Below, piece by piece: positions 1 through 8,094 of a stretch of DNA of 24,850 nt. The DNA comes from Deltaproteobacteria bacterium (GTDB taxonomy: Bacteria; Desulfobacterota; Desulfobacteria; Desulfobacterales; C00003060). A model generated the notes under the pieces. It was given only the letters and a program-made list of their open reading frames with translations. It made no database searches and was not told the origin of the DNA. The first letter of the stretch is position 1. The number at the start of each line of letters is the position of its first letter. The position numbers and the translations under genes are program-made. Location of the stretch: contig JAFDFO010000034.1 of assembly GCA_019309815.1 (NCBI GenBank), positions 1 through 24,850 of the forward strand. The letters are read 5' to 3'.

Positions 1-28
1 ATTTATCTCTCCTCCCCGTTTCGAATTC

Positions 29-56
29 GGATTGCGGAATTCGGAATGCGGAGTTC
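29..56. repeat. Two 14-bp tandem intergenic repeat units
   Basis: Two adjacent 14-mers, GGATTGCGGAATTC and GGAATGCGGAGTTC, differ at two positions. They lie in the AT-rich non-coding end of the window, downstream of the minus-strand dehydrogenase. Similar GGAATTCGG-type words recur in the intergenic element at 14978-15124. No open frame covers them. Function is unknown. Confidence 0.5.
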
Positions 57-104
57 AGAACCGCAATCGCGTGACCGCAAAAATGATTGGTTAAACTACA
101 ATCA

Positions 105-131
105 TCAATAATCAATCGTCAATAATCAATC
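105..131. repeat. TCAATAATCAATC direct repeat, 14-bp period
   Basis: The 13-mer TCAATAATCAATC occurs at 105-117 and again at 119-131, giving a 14-bp period. The core CAATAATCAAT also occurs at 8988-8998 in another intergenic region. The dehydrogenase stop codon follows at 141-143. It looks like dispersed non-coding repeat DNA. No terminator-type hairpin was seen in the first 140 bases. Confidence 0.5.
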
Positions 132-140
132 TGTTTGGGG

Positions 141-1169
141 CTATCTCTGGGGTTCGACAATAACCTTGATTGACCGTTGTGCCTCAGCAACTAACTGAAA
201 TCCCTTGGCTGTATTCGACAAGCCAAACCGGTTGGTGATCATCTTTTTTGCGTTGACACGTCCAGCACGAATAAGCTCCATCGCTGTCACGTGGTCTGTC
301 GGGCTGCCGGCATAAGACGTGGTGAGCGTGACGTCATTTCGAAAAAACAGCTCGTTCACGGAGATGGGAAGTGTGACACCCGGGTCAGTTGGCGCAAAGA
401 ACAACACGGTGCCCCCGCGTTCAACCGATTCCAAAGCTTGCTGATTCGCTGTCTCTGCCCCTGTGCACACAAAGACCTTATCTGCGAGCCACCCATCATT
501 TACCCGTCGAAGCTCAGACGGAATGTCTTTGCCGGCATGTATGACAGCACCTGCCCCAAAAGCGCTGGCTGCCTCAAGGCGAGCCTCGCTAACGTCTGTG
601 GCTACAATCCGCCCTGCGCCCATTGCTCGGGCAAGCTGAATATGCAGCAGGCCTGAGATACCGCTTCCAATAACCAGCACGGTCTCCCCGGGCGCCAGCC
701 CGGCGATCCTCTGAGCCCGCAAAACACACGCGAGGGGCTCTGTTAAGGTCGCCTCCTCAAAGGAAACCTCATCAGGGATCGAGTATACCCCACGATCCAC
801 ATTGATGGCCGGGAGTCTCACGTATTCAGCAAAACCGCCCGGATCGAAATTAGTGCTCCGAAGGGTATCGCACACCGTATGATGCCCGCTGAGGCAATAC
901 CGGCATGTGTTGCAGGGAACGTGGTGGGATGCAGCAATCCGGTCCCCCTGCTTGTAGCGGTCAACGCCCTCCCCCACCTCGGCAACCTCCCCCGCAACTT
1001 CGTGGCCAAGGACTAGTGGTGCCCGCTTGATGCGATACCATTCCATCACGTCGCTTCCGCAGATACCACTCGCTTCCACCCTGAGAAGCAGCTCACCCGG
1101 ACCTATCTCTGGAGTGGGTATCTCCTCTACACGGATATCCTTGTTGCTGTAATACATAGCCACGCGCAT
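141..1169 (-). CDS. Zinc-dependent medium-chain alcohol/sorbitol/threonine dehydrogenase family protein
   Basis: A 342-residue medium-chain dehydrogenase, predicted to oxidise an alcohol or polyol (or reduce the carbonyl) with NAD(P) in the cytosol. Catalytic-zinc residues are visible as C37 (GICGSD) and H56-E57 (LGHEVAGE). The structural-zinc lobe has C86, C89, C92 and C100. A Rossmann nucleotide-binding motif, VIGSGISG, sits near residue 167. The length is normal for the family. The first ATG at 1169 has GGGAG about 11 bases upstream. ATG at 1157 is the alternative start. The gene lies 62 bp downstream of the Memo/AMMECR1 gene on the same strand, so co-transcription is possible but a functional link is not evident. 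Substrate cannot be assigned; threonine, sorbitol and galactitol dehydrogenases all share these motifs. Confidence 0.9.
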   Translation of the reverse strand: MRVAMYYSNKDIRVEEIPTPEIGPGELLLRVEASGICGSDVMEWYRIKRAPLVLGHEVAGEVAEVGEGVDRYKQGDRIAASHHVPCNTCRYCLSGHHTVCDTLRSTNFDPGGFAEYVRLPAINVDRGVYSIPDEVSFEEATLTEPLACVLRAQRIAGLAPGETVLVIGSGISGLLHIQLARAMGAGRIVATDVSEARLEAASAFGAGAVIHAGKDIPSELRRVNDGWLADKVFVCTGAETANQQALESVERGGTVLFFAPTDPGVTLPISVNELFFRNDVTLTTSYAGSPTDHVTAMELIRAGRVNAKKMITNRFGLSNTAKGFQLVAEAQRSIKVIVEPQR

Positions 1170-1231
1170 GCTTTAGAATACTCCCTTAACTCTCTCCATC
1201 GAGCCCGCCCAGGCACCCGGAACGGGTTTGG

Positions 1232-2692
1232 CTATTTTAAATCTTCCTCACCAAACACCTCAGCCGAATAGACCTCAACCTTTGTCTTCGGCTCCTGCCA
1301 CGCAGTTGCCGACATCCCCCCCTTCAGACAAAGATGCTCAAGAAACTTCTCCTTGTCAGGGAGCTGTTTCCAGACCTGGGGAAGGAAGGTGGAGCGATGC
1401 ATACCCCGAGACAAGATGACCCCGTGCACATTCGGTTCAAGCTGGCCCTTGAGGTCTTCTCCATCCTTAAACCCAAGTACCTCAGGAACGGAAAGGACGC
1501 TGACTTCGACGTCAATTTCCTTGAGTTCTTCCACGCTCAGAGCCGGGAACCTTGGATCATGAAATGCCGCGTTCTTGGCGTTCTTCTCCACGCATTCAAT
1601 GAGGGAACACGTGGGCTCAATCGTGCCGATGCACCCGCGGAGTTGCCCGTGTTTGTGGAGGGTGACAAAACATCCTCGCATTTCATTGAAGACAGGAGAA
1701 ACCTGGCGCGGCCTGTCCACCTTAGCCCCCTCCACCAACCTGGCCTCAATAGCCGTGCGGGCCAGCCTCAGGAGGGCTTCCCTATCCTGGACGGGGAGTG
1801 TTTCTTTCATGGCATCTGTCATCTCCTTTCCTTCCACAAAGGCGATGCTGGCATACCCGACAACGCGGTTCTTCCCTCCCGCTGTGTCGCCCGAGTTCTT
1901 ATAGTCTAACAGCACGCCGCGCCACCCCTTTATTTGCGCAATATGCATCAGTGTCAAGACGGCTTGCTTGCCACAAGCTTCACACAAAGGCATATCTGAA
2001 AATCGACTCCTGGTGATAGCTGTCGTGCAAACGCGGTCCAGAGAGACGGCCGTCTCGTAGGAATAGTAATGAGACAGGTCTGTACTTGCCACAACGAGGG
2101 TATCGTCACCAACATGTTTCACCAGAATTTCAGCAAGGGCTTTGGGATCAGAGCTGTTGATCAGAATAGGGACAATCTCAAATTTCTTGAGCATTACCTG
2201 AAGAAAGGGAAGTTGAACCTCCAGCGAATGCTCCTCGAGGTGGGCATCAGGAACGGACGCAAAGCCCGGCGAATTGCGAAGGGTCGAGGCCAGCTCAGCT
2301 AAGGGAACTTTCCCCAAAGGGGTCTGATAAGCCTGCACATCCGGAATAGAGGGCGCCCCAAGGGGCACCCGATGACTCGAACCAAGAAGGAAAACCGTCT
2401 TGATGGAAGATGCGATCTGTCTGTATCCTGCAGCAGCCACAACGCCCGAATAGATGTATCCTGCGTGGGGTGAGACAAGCCCCCTGATCTTTCCTGGAAC
2501 CTCGACCCCGCCGGCACTTTTAAGGAAGGAAGAAACCTCCTGATGCAACTTGTCAGGAGAGTCTACATAGAACATACCGGCAACTGCTGGAGGCCGAACA
2601 CTCTTGGACCCCTTCACAGCATAAGACGAGCAAATCCAAACACAGGTGAGTATCATGGTGATTGAAAAGGAAATCGTCAGAAGTCTTTTCAT
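1232..2692 (-). CDS. amrB: AmmeMemoRadiSam system proteins B and A fused (Memo + AMMECR1), with signal peptide
   Basis: A 486-residue fusion. Residues 1-25 are a hydrophobic signal peptide with a likely SSYA/V cleavage site. Residues about 33-290 are a Memo-like domain (related to extradiol dioxygenases) with candidate metal ligands H76 (SPHAGY) and H107 (GSSHR), plus STDLSHY and a cysteine in CGKQAV. Residues about 293-486 are an AMMECR1 domain with GQLRGCIGTIEP and a C-terminal SAEVF. Memo, AMMECR1 and a radical SAM enzyme form the widespread AmmeMemoRadiSam set, whose reaction is unknown. The radical SAM partner is 36 bp upstream. ATG at 2692 is preceded by AGAGG at about 8 bp. The unusual points are the fusion together with the export signal. 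No lipobox is seen around the two cysteines of the signal region. Confidence 0.9.
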   Translation of the reverse strand: MKRLLTISFSITMILTCVWICSSYAVKGSKSVRPPAVAGMFYVDSPDKLHQEVSSFLKSAGGVEVPGKIRGLVSPHAGYIYSGVVAAAGYRQIASSIKTVFLLGSSHRVPLGAPSIPDVQAYQTPLGKVPLAELASTLRNSPGFASVPDAHLEEHSLEVQLPFLQVMLKKFEIVPILINSSDPKALAEILVKHVGDDTLVVASTDLSHYYSYETAVSLDRVCTTAITRSRFSDMPLCEACGKQAVLTLMHIAQIKGWRGVLLDYKNSGDTAGGKNRVVGYASIAFVEGKEMTDAMKETLPVQDREALLRLARTAIEARLVEGAKVDRPRQVSPVFNEMRGCFVTLHKHGQLRGCIGTIEPTCSLIECVEKNAKNAAFHDPRFPALSVEELKEIDVEVSVLSVPEVLGFKDGEDLKGQLEPNVHGVILSRGMHRSTFLPQVWKQLPDKEKFLEHLCLKGGMSATAWQEPKTKVEVYSAEVFGEEDLK

Positions 2693-2728
2693 ACCAAGTG
2701 CCTCTGAAGCGGCCAGGTCGGCATCTGC

Positions 2729-3850
2729 TTAAGCCCACCTGCCACTAATCGGTGTGCTGCAGAACTTGCATTTTCCGTTTACCACGTGGTTTCTTATCAG
2801 CGTGTATCCCCTTCTCTGGACCACAACTTTCTTGCAGTTTGGACAAAAGGTCTTGTCACCCAAACCCGGCACATTGCCAATATAGACGTAGTTGAGTCCT
2901 TCTTTTTGGGCCACGGTTTCCGCCTCTTTCAGGACCTCAACCGGTGTGGGAGGGAGATGAATGAGCTTGTATTGCGGATGAAACCGGGAGAAGTGGAGAG
3001 GATATTCGGGACCAAGGTTTTCCAGGATCCACCCGCACATCTTTTTGACCATCTCCATGTCATCCGTGTAAGTCGGAATCACCAGATTGATGATCTCAAT
3101 CCAGACCCCTCGCCTGTGCAGGGTCTTGAAGGCCTCAAGCACGGGTTCAAGGTGTCCGCCGTTCAAGTCCCAATAGATCTTCTCGGAAAAACTCTTCAGA
3201 TTCACGCTGGCCGCATCAATCACGTCACACAGCCGCTCGAGGGCCGGCTGACTGATGTACGAATTGCTAACCCAGACATTCTTGATCCCTTTTTGCTTGG
3301 CTCTCGCCGCAATATCCACCATGTATTCAAAAAACATCGTGGCCTCGGAATACGTATAGGCGATGCTTTTGCAGTCGTATTCTGAAGCCATCAGGACCAC
3401 TTCATCCGGTGAGAGTTTGTAGTTACGTGTCTTGTCCGGCGTTGTCTGGGATATCTCCCAGTTCTGGCAATTGAGGCAGTGGAAATTGCATCCGGCCACG
3501 GCCAGAGAGAAGGACTTTGTTCCGGGATAAAAATGCTGGAGCGGCTTTTTCTCCACGGGATCTACATTCACAACGCAAGGGTTGGCATAGGCAATGGTGT
3601 AGAGCTTTCCATCGAGGTTCAGCTTGGTTCCACACCTCCCCCGCTTGTCGGGCAGAACAACGCATTCGTGTGGGCAGGTACCACACTGTACAACACCATC
3701 GGGCAGTCCCTTGTAGAAATAGGCTTCCTTGACGTGGGGATCCGTGGCGGAGAAACCCGTCCCGGCCCGGGCCAGATCGAGCGGGAACAGCACCGCAGTG
3801 CAGGCGGCACAACAGGTGGTTTTGATGAAATCCCTTCTTGATACTCCCAT
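2729..3850 (-). CDS. amrS: AmmeMemoRadiSam system radical SAM enzyme with Tat signal
   Basis: A 373-residue radical SAM protein of the AmmeMemoRadiSam type (distantly related to pyruvate formate-lyase activating enzymes). The N-terminus is SRRDFIK, matching the twin-arginine consensus. It is followed by a hydrophobic stretch and an ARA-G cleavage site, so Tat export of the folded protein is predicted. Cysteines C56, C59, C63 and C73 precede the radical SAM cluster motif C121-x3-C125-x2-C128 (GCNFHCLNCQNW). The C-terminus has two CxxC pairs (CPNC and CKFC) that look like a zinc ribbon or rubredoxin-like knuckle. The ATG has AGGA 9 bp upstream. It lies between the membrane synthase-like gene (26 bp away) and the Memo/AMMECR1 gene (36 bp away). 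The substrate is unknown for the whole family. Confidence 0.9.
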   Translation of the reverse strand: MGVSRRDFIKTTCCAACTAVLFPLDLARAGTGFSATDPHVKEAYFYKGLPDGVVQCGTCPHECVVLPDKRGRCGTKLNLDGKLYTIAYANPCVVNVDPVEKKPLQHFYPGTKSFSLAVAGCNFHCLNCQNWEISQTTPDKTRNYKLSPDEVVLMASEYDCKSIAYTYSEATMFFEYMVDIAARAKQKGIKNVWVSNSYISQPALERLCDVIDAASVNLKSFSEKIYWDLNGGHLEPVLEAFKTLHRRGVWIEIINLVIPTYTDDMEMVKKMCGWILENLGPEYPLHFSRFHPQYKLIHLPPTPVEVLKEAETVAQKEGLNYVYIGNVPGLGDKTFCPNCKKVVVQRRGYTLIRNHVVNGKCKFCSTPISGRWA

Positions 3851-3876
3851 ATAGACTATTCCTGTCAGGCAGGATT

Positions 3877-5988
3877 TTAAGCTCGTCGTAACACACTCAT
3901 GGTATTGACTGCCAGGCTCACGCCTTTGAGCGCTGCCACCGAGATCAAGACCCCGATGACGCCCATCTTAGGGAGAAAAACAAGCCCTGTCAATATGGTC
4001 CCACAAGCCGCTCCGGCCAGGTCCGACACATAAAGGCGGCCTGTAATCTCTGCTCCGGTCCCGCGGGCCATGCGGGAGACGGTCGAAAACTGGTAGCCTG
4101 CAACAAAGGCTACAACAAACAACAGGACCGGAATGACCCCATACTGCATCACAAACAAAGACACGGGCCCCTTGAGATGCGTGCCGACCATTGCCGCCAC
4201 ACACGCCAACCCGGCGGACAGGATCAGACCGGCGTCACATGCCAATACCTGCCAAGCCTCTGACCTCTTCAGCCTGCCCGACGCCAGCGCCCCCAGCGCC
4301 GAACCGATCATATAAAGCGTTATGAAGAGACACATTCTCAGGTAAACGTATCCGTATATCACCTGGAACAGAAGGAGAAGAGATAGCTCACAAGCCATGC
4401 CGGCGTATCCGGAGCTTGCAATGGTAAAACGCAGGCGGTCCCTGCAACCTGCCAGAACCGCCAAGCCCAGGATGACAACAACAATAATATGGAGAAATGT
4501 TCTCGGGCTCCCGGACTTCTTGAGCCATAGCTCTATCAGATGCCCAAAGGCTAACGGGGAAAGATCCCTATTGGCCGGGACCTCTTTCTCAGTAAGGAGA
4601 CGCTTCAGCATGTCCATGCGAAACGGATCGGCCATGGTTGGCAACTCGTAATCGACCAGATACTTAGTAACAATTCCCCGATCACTCAGCACACCGGCGA
4701 TATTCGGATCCAGTGGTGAATCGGATGCCATGTAATAGTGTGTCGTTCCCGGAAAGACGAGTGTATGCTTGAACACGTTCTTCAGGGCAGCGTGAACCGA
4801 ACGGTTCAGGGCAAGCCCCTTTTCTTCAAGATAGTTTTCTGAACCTATCAGTGTGAACGAAAGGGCGCCGCCTTCTTCAAGGATCGACTTCGACTCTTTG
4901 AAGAATTCCTGTGTATAAAATCGGTTGAGTTGTGCATTTTCCGGATCTGGAAGGTCCACAATAATGGCGTCGTACTTTGTAAGCGCTTTCTTCACAAAGA
5001 GGCGGCCATCCCCAACATGAACGTGAACAAAGGTACGGGCAAGGCTCTTGTGAATGAGCCCGTCCAGATCCAGGATTGCCGGGTCAAGCTCGACATAGTC
5101 CACGCGCTCTGGGTGGTGCCTGGAGATCTCTTCCAGCGTGCCAAACACCCCTCCAGCAATTAAAAGGATCTTAGCCCCTTCTCGCACCTGGCAAAGTGGC
5201 AGATGGGCAATAGTCTCCGTATCGAGATCACCGGTCGAAAAAAGCGGAATAGCATCCTGCAGGACATTGAGCTGGCTACCGGTTTTCGAGATGGTAAGCT
5301 GGGCAAACGGCGTGTTTTTGTTGAGGACGATCTCCTGACCGGGAAAGCGCCATGAGAGGGAAGTCACATTGAAAGGTCTTACCGCCAGCACCGCTATGCC
5401 CAGAACACACACGGCAGGCAGCACCCTAAGAGAAACCATCATAAAAGCGGCGAACAGATTCAAGAATCCGAGGACCAGGAAGCAGTCCCAGTGGGAGAAC
5501 AAGTAGACAAAAACAAGGCTGAACAGCAGGCCACCACTAATATCGCCCAGGGTGTCTGCAACATAGACTTTGCTGGTGGTGTCTTTCCCCTCCAGCAAGG
5601 ACCCTGCCAGGGGTATCATGGCACCGCCCACGAGGCAGTATGGGATGAGTACGATGGTGCTCCCTACGATTGCTGAAGCCAGGCCTATCATCTCACCGCG
5701 GACCCAAAGCAATGGAAGGGCTCTTATGCTGGCGATCTGAAAAAATGGAAGGACTGCGATGAAGAGATGACCGACAAAAAGGCTCTTTTCAGGATACCCT
5801 CTTTTTGCAAGAGGTACGCCCAGAGCGCTCCCAAGGCCGGTGAAGAGGAGCCACACGCCCAGCACAATCCCTATGACCAGTTCGTTCCCACCAAAGGAGG
5901 ACATCACCTCACGGATCATGACAAGCTGGGTGGCTACAGAGGAGATGCCCAGGGCCAAGAGACAAATCCAGAACCTTCTCTTCCTCAT
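3877..5988 (-). CDS. Polytopic membrane protein with central spermidine-synthase-like domain
   Basis: About 703 residues from ATG 5988, which has AGAGG four bases upstream and begins MRKRRFWICLLALG. A longer frame to 6093 adds residues with no ribosome-binding support. There are three parts: about six or seven hydrophobic segments (residues 5-215), a soluble methyltransferase-fold domain (about 225-440), and a second membrane region of about six segments (about 490-700). The middle domain keeps AGGVFGTLEEI, an acidic VELDP after strand 2, and IIVDLPDPENAQ, which resemble the SAM/dcSAM-binding and DxxDP motifs of spermidine synthases. The usual GGGDG acidic residue is absent. True aminopropyl transfer is therefore uncertain. 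It heads the AmmeMemoRadiSam operon, which suggests a membrane partner for that system. Confidence 0.85.
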   Translation of the reverse strand: MRKRRFWICLLALGISSVATQLVMIREVMSSFGGNELVIGIVLGVWLLFTGLGSALGVPLAKRGYPEKSLFVGHLFIAVLPFFQIASIRALPLLWVRGEMIGLASAIVGSTIVLIPYCLVGGAMIPLAGSLLEGKDTTSKVYVADTLGDISGGLLFSLVFVYLFSHWDCFLVLGFLNLFAAFMMVSLRVLPAVCVLGIAVLAVRPFNVTSLSWRFPGQEIVLNKNTPFAQLTISKTGSQLNVLQDAIPLFSTGDLDTETIAHLPLCQVREGAKILLIAGGVFGTLEEISRHHPERVDYVELDPAILDLDGLIHKSLARTFVHVHVGDGRLFVKKALTKYDAIIVDLPDPENAQLNRFYTQEFFKESKSILEEGGALSFTLIGSENYLEEKGLALNRSVHAALKNVFKHTLVFPGTTHYYMASDSPLDPNIAGVLSDRGIVTKYLVDYELPTMADPFRMDMLKRLLTEKEVPANRDLSPLAFGHLIELWLKKSGSPRTFLHIIVVVILGLAVLAGCRDRLRFTIASSGYAGMACELSLLLLFQVIYGYVYLRMCLFITLYMIGSALGALASGRLKRSEAWQVLACDAGLILSAGLACVAAMVGTHLKGPVSLFVMQYGVIPVLLFVVAFVAGYQFSTVSRMARGTGAEITGRLYVSDLAGAACGTILTGLVFLPKMGVIGVLISVAALKGVSLAVNTMSVLRRA

Positions 5989-6301
5989 TGATCCTCTATG
6001 TTCCCACTTTACCCTGATGTTGCATAACAACAGGACAATAACGGAAAAAATACAATCAGGGTGACACGCGACCTTCGACCTGCGTCTGTCCACTCCGGCG
6101 GATTGTCAAGGGTGCGTCCCGAGCATGTCGCAGGACTTCACCATTTGATGCCTTGGATCTGCAGCATCCTCGACTTTTGCAGCGTTAGTTCCTTATTCGT
6201 AAGATTCGTGCCGTAGTGGTCTAAGGAGAAACCTCGACATTCAGATTTCCTTGTTCACTATTCTACATTCTTGTCTGGTTCCGGCTTGTCCGGGTTAGGG
6301 T
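5989..6301. other. Intergenic region upstream of the AmmeMemoRadiSam operon
   Basis: This 313-base stretch has no supported gene. On the minus strand it must hold the promoter of the 5988-1232 operon, but no convincing -35/-10 or sigma-54 box was found. An imperfect stem (CCGGCTTGTCCGG at 6281-6293 with CCGGCAAGTCCGG at 6306-6318) spans the stop codon of the upstream minus-strand gene. It lacks a T-tract, so it is not called a terminator. Confidence 0.4.
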
Positions 6302-6838
6302 CTAGCCGGCAAGTCCGGCCCGAAACGTCTCCAGGGCCTTTAAGAGCTTGCGGCGTACAAAGACCTGCTTGTCTTCGATGGTAAGTTTATCGAATACGCT
6401 GTAATCCGGGTGGGATGGTGAGAGCGGAATAGGTTCTTTTCTAACCTCGGCCCTGATTGTGTCGAAAGTCTGCACCATTTCAAGAAGGGTATGTTCCTGA
6501 CCTGGGACGCTGGTGAGCCACCCCAGCCTCCGCATCAATTCAAAGCGCACCTGATCTGCCAGGAAAAGGTGAATGTCTACAACCCTCAGTTGCTGACCTT
6601 CGTCGAGGTAATAGAATTTCGGCGCCTTCCCGAGGTCAAGTATGCCCATAATCACCTCATAATAGGCAACTGCTGTCTCCTCCCCGGGTTTGGCCAGGAA
6701 GTAGAGGGTGCTGTCGGGGAAGTCCGCTACCTTCGTTTCTGCACCGTATGACTCGCCGAATCGCTTCCGCCAGGGCCCAAAGGCCCTTTCCTCGACCAGT
6801 TTGCTTCTGTATGCGGTGAGGTCTAGTACGTCGCTCAT
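6302..6838 (-). CDS. Conserved-looking hypothetical protein, 178 aa
   Basis: A 178-residue soluble protein beginning MSDVLDLTAYRSKL. GAGG lies six bases before the ATG. It has no signal peptide, membrane segment, cysteine motif or recognisable catalytic signature. The composition is ordinary for a cytosolic alpha/beta protein. A central part (about residues 55-110) has hydrophobic and acidic residues typical of a compact domain, and the C-terminal third is charged and probably helical. The codon usage and good start signal support a real gene. It is on the same strand as the AmmeMemoRadiSam genes but 313 bases from them, so it is likely a separate unit. I do not recognise the family. Confidence 0.75.
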   Translation of the reverse strand: MSDVLDLTAYRSKLVEERAFGPWRKRFGESYGAETKVADFPDSTLYFLAKPGEETAVAYYEVIMGILDLGKAPKFYYLDEGQQLRVVDIHLFLADQVRFELMRRLGWLTSVPGQEHTLLEMVQTFDTIRAEVRKEPIPLSPSHPDYSVFDKLTIEDKQVFVRRKLLKALETFRAGLAG

Positions 6839-7150
6839 TCCTGCCCTCTATGCTTGCGCAACAATGCGTACAATTACTTGCTGCTAATCGTACAGAATAG
6901 CTGGTTTTTCATAAGAAGAGAAGTACAATGTTTTTTCCTGCCGATTGGTGTCGGCCATGGCGGACAGCCGTTGAACCACAGGGAGTCGTTGAAACCGGCC
7001 GCATCTGATGGTAGAGTGAAACATCTAACGCGTATAGGAAATGGGGCGGTGCCGTTCCGAATTCACCTGCGGCAGTTCATTCTTTGCAGGCCGTTGCCCA
7101 AATAGCTGTCCGGACTACTCGCAGGAAACGGGCAAAAGCCCCCATTGACT
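6839..7150. other. Divergent intergenic region before the sigma-54 box
   Basis: No supported gene in this stretch, which separates a minus-strand gene from a plus-strand regulator. Two CGTACA words occur near 6867 and 6889, and an 8-bp palindrome GTCCGGAC lies near 7108. Neither is strong enough to call an operator. The minus-strand promoter of the hypothetical gene was not resolved. Confidence 0.35.
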
Positions 7151-7165
7151 TGGCATCAGACTTGC
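7151..7165 (+). promoter_or_regulatory. Sigma-54-type (-24/-12) promoter
   Basis: TGGCAT-CAGAC-TTGC matches the TGGCAC-N5-TTGC consensus at all but one position, with exact GG/GC spacing. The predicted transcription start is about 7177, which leaves a 44-base leader to the ATG at 7221. Three sigma-54 activators or receivers with similar promoters lie downstream, so this gene may belong to the same regulatory circle. Confidence 0.7.
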
Positions 7166-7220
7166 AGCATTGGGGTTACAGCAAGACTTAAGGATTACTC
7201 ATAGCTTGAAGAGGTGCAAC

Positions 7221-7853
7221 ATGAAGGCCCTCGTTTTGGATGATGACATTGCCGTTTGTGAGTTCATTGGCTCGGTCCTGGAAGAATCGGGGGTTGCCTA
7301 CGAAGTTTTTGTGGATCCGCTCGCGGCACTCGATTCCATGAACGGCAGCCAATATGATTTTGCTTTTGTGGATATCGGATTACCCAAGATGGACGGAATC
7401 GAATTCTCCAAACGCTTCAAGGAGAAGTATCCTGAGTCTGACGTCGTGTTCATTACGGGGGCCGGTGATTATGAGAAGGCGGTTCAGGCCATTAAAGTCG
7501 GGGCCTATGATTTTGTGAGAAAGGCATTCAAACGCCTGGACATCAGCATGTGTGTTGCCCGTCTTATAGAAAAGAGACGGCTTTACCAGTCCCAGAAACG
7601 CCAGGAAGTCCTTGATTTTGCGAACAAAGTGGCCTTTCAGTTGATGCATGAGTTAAGAAATCCTCTCACCGCCATCGGAGGATTCGCCCGGCTCGCCTAC
7701 GCAAAAGATTGCCCACAGGACAGGCTGAGGCAATACGCAAGAATCATTTTTGACCAATCCTTGAGACTCGAAAGAGTCTTTGACGAAGTCCTCCAACACT
7801 TGCAGGCAGGGGCAGAGGAGCTGTCGCCGGGTCCCTCGCCCCCCGTTTCCTGA
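7221..7853 (+). CDS. Response regulator receiver fused to a lone HisKA (DHp) domain, no ATPase domain
   Basis: A 210-residue protein from ATG 7221 (GAGG six bases upstream). The in-frame extension to 7170 lacks a start signal and runs into the promoter box. Residues 1-120 form a CheY-like receiver with acidic pocket D7-D9, phosphoacceptor D51 (VDIGLPKMDG), T79 and K101. Residues about 130-195 form a kinase dimerisation/phosphoacceptor helix pair with H143 in LMHELRNPLTAIGG. No N, G1 or G2 boxes of a HATPase domain follow, either in frame or in the 241 bases after the stop. It therefore cannot autophosphorylate by itself and could be a phosphotransfer intermediate or a truncated hybrid. It is predicted to be sigma-54 transcribed. 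Confidence 0.85.
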   Translation: MKALVLDDDIAVCEFIGSVLEESGVAYEVFVDPLAALDSMNGSQYDFAFVDIGLPKMDGIEFSKRFKEKYPESDVVFITGAGDYEKAVQAIKVGAYDFVRKAFKRLDISMCVARLIEKRRLYQSQKRQEVLDFANKVAFQLMHELRNPLTAIGGFARLAYAKDCPQDRLRQYARIIFDQSLRLERVFDEVLQHLQAGAEELSPGPSPPVS

Positions 7854-7980
7854 TTCTTTGCTTGATCGAACGACTTCCAAGGTCTCTACCCTTCTAGTGT
7901 CGCGCCCTATGAATAACTTACATAATTTCCGATATCGCATAGGACCGCCAAAGACGATCTTGAAAATCCGGAGGGAGATC

Positions 7981-8040
7981 ATGTTTGCTTTGGCTCCTAT
8001 AGATGACTTCTGGAACAGGTCGGTGGAGAGAGGTGCTTGA
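7981..8040 (+). CDS. Possible 19-residue small ORF / leader peptide
   Basis: ATG at 7981 is preceded by GGAGGG at a good spacing (about 5 bases) and opens a 19-codon frame ending TGA at 8038-8040. The peptide is MFALAPIDDFWNRSVERGA. It lies in the 241-base gap before the EI24-like gene, 54 bases upstream of that start. The only evidence is the strong ribosome-binding sequence. It may be chance or a translated leader. Confidence 0.25.
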   Translation: MFALAPIDDFWNRSVERGA

Positions 8041-8094
8041 CTTTTCGCAGATACGTTGCATAAGTTGCCACTGGAGATCACAGGGGAGCTTCAC

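Noticed and set aside
291..656. Plus-strand frame opposite the alcohol dehydrogenase
   Set aside because: It shows no domain or start signal and lies fully antisense to a clear enzyme gene.
6281..6318. Terminator after the minus-strand hypothetical gene
   Set aside because: The stem is interrupted by bulges and no T-run follows on the minus strand.
7854..8040. Missing ATPase domain of the receiver-DHp protein in a shifted frame
   Set aside because: The region is too short and none of its frames shows N, G1 or G2 box residues.
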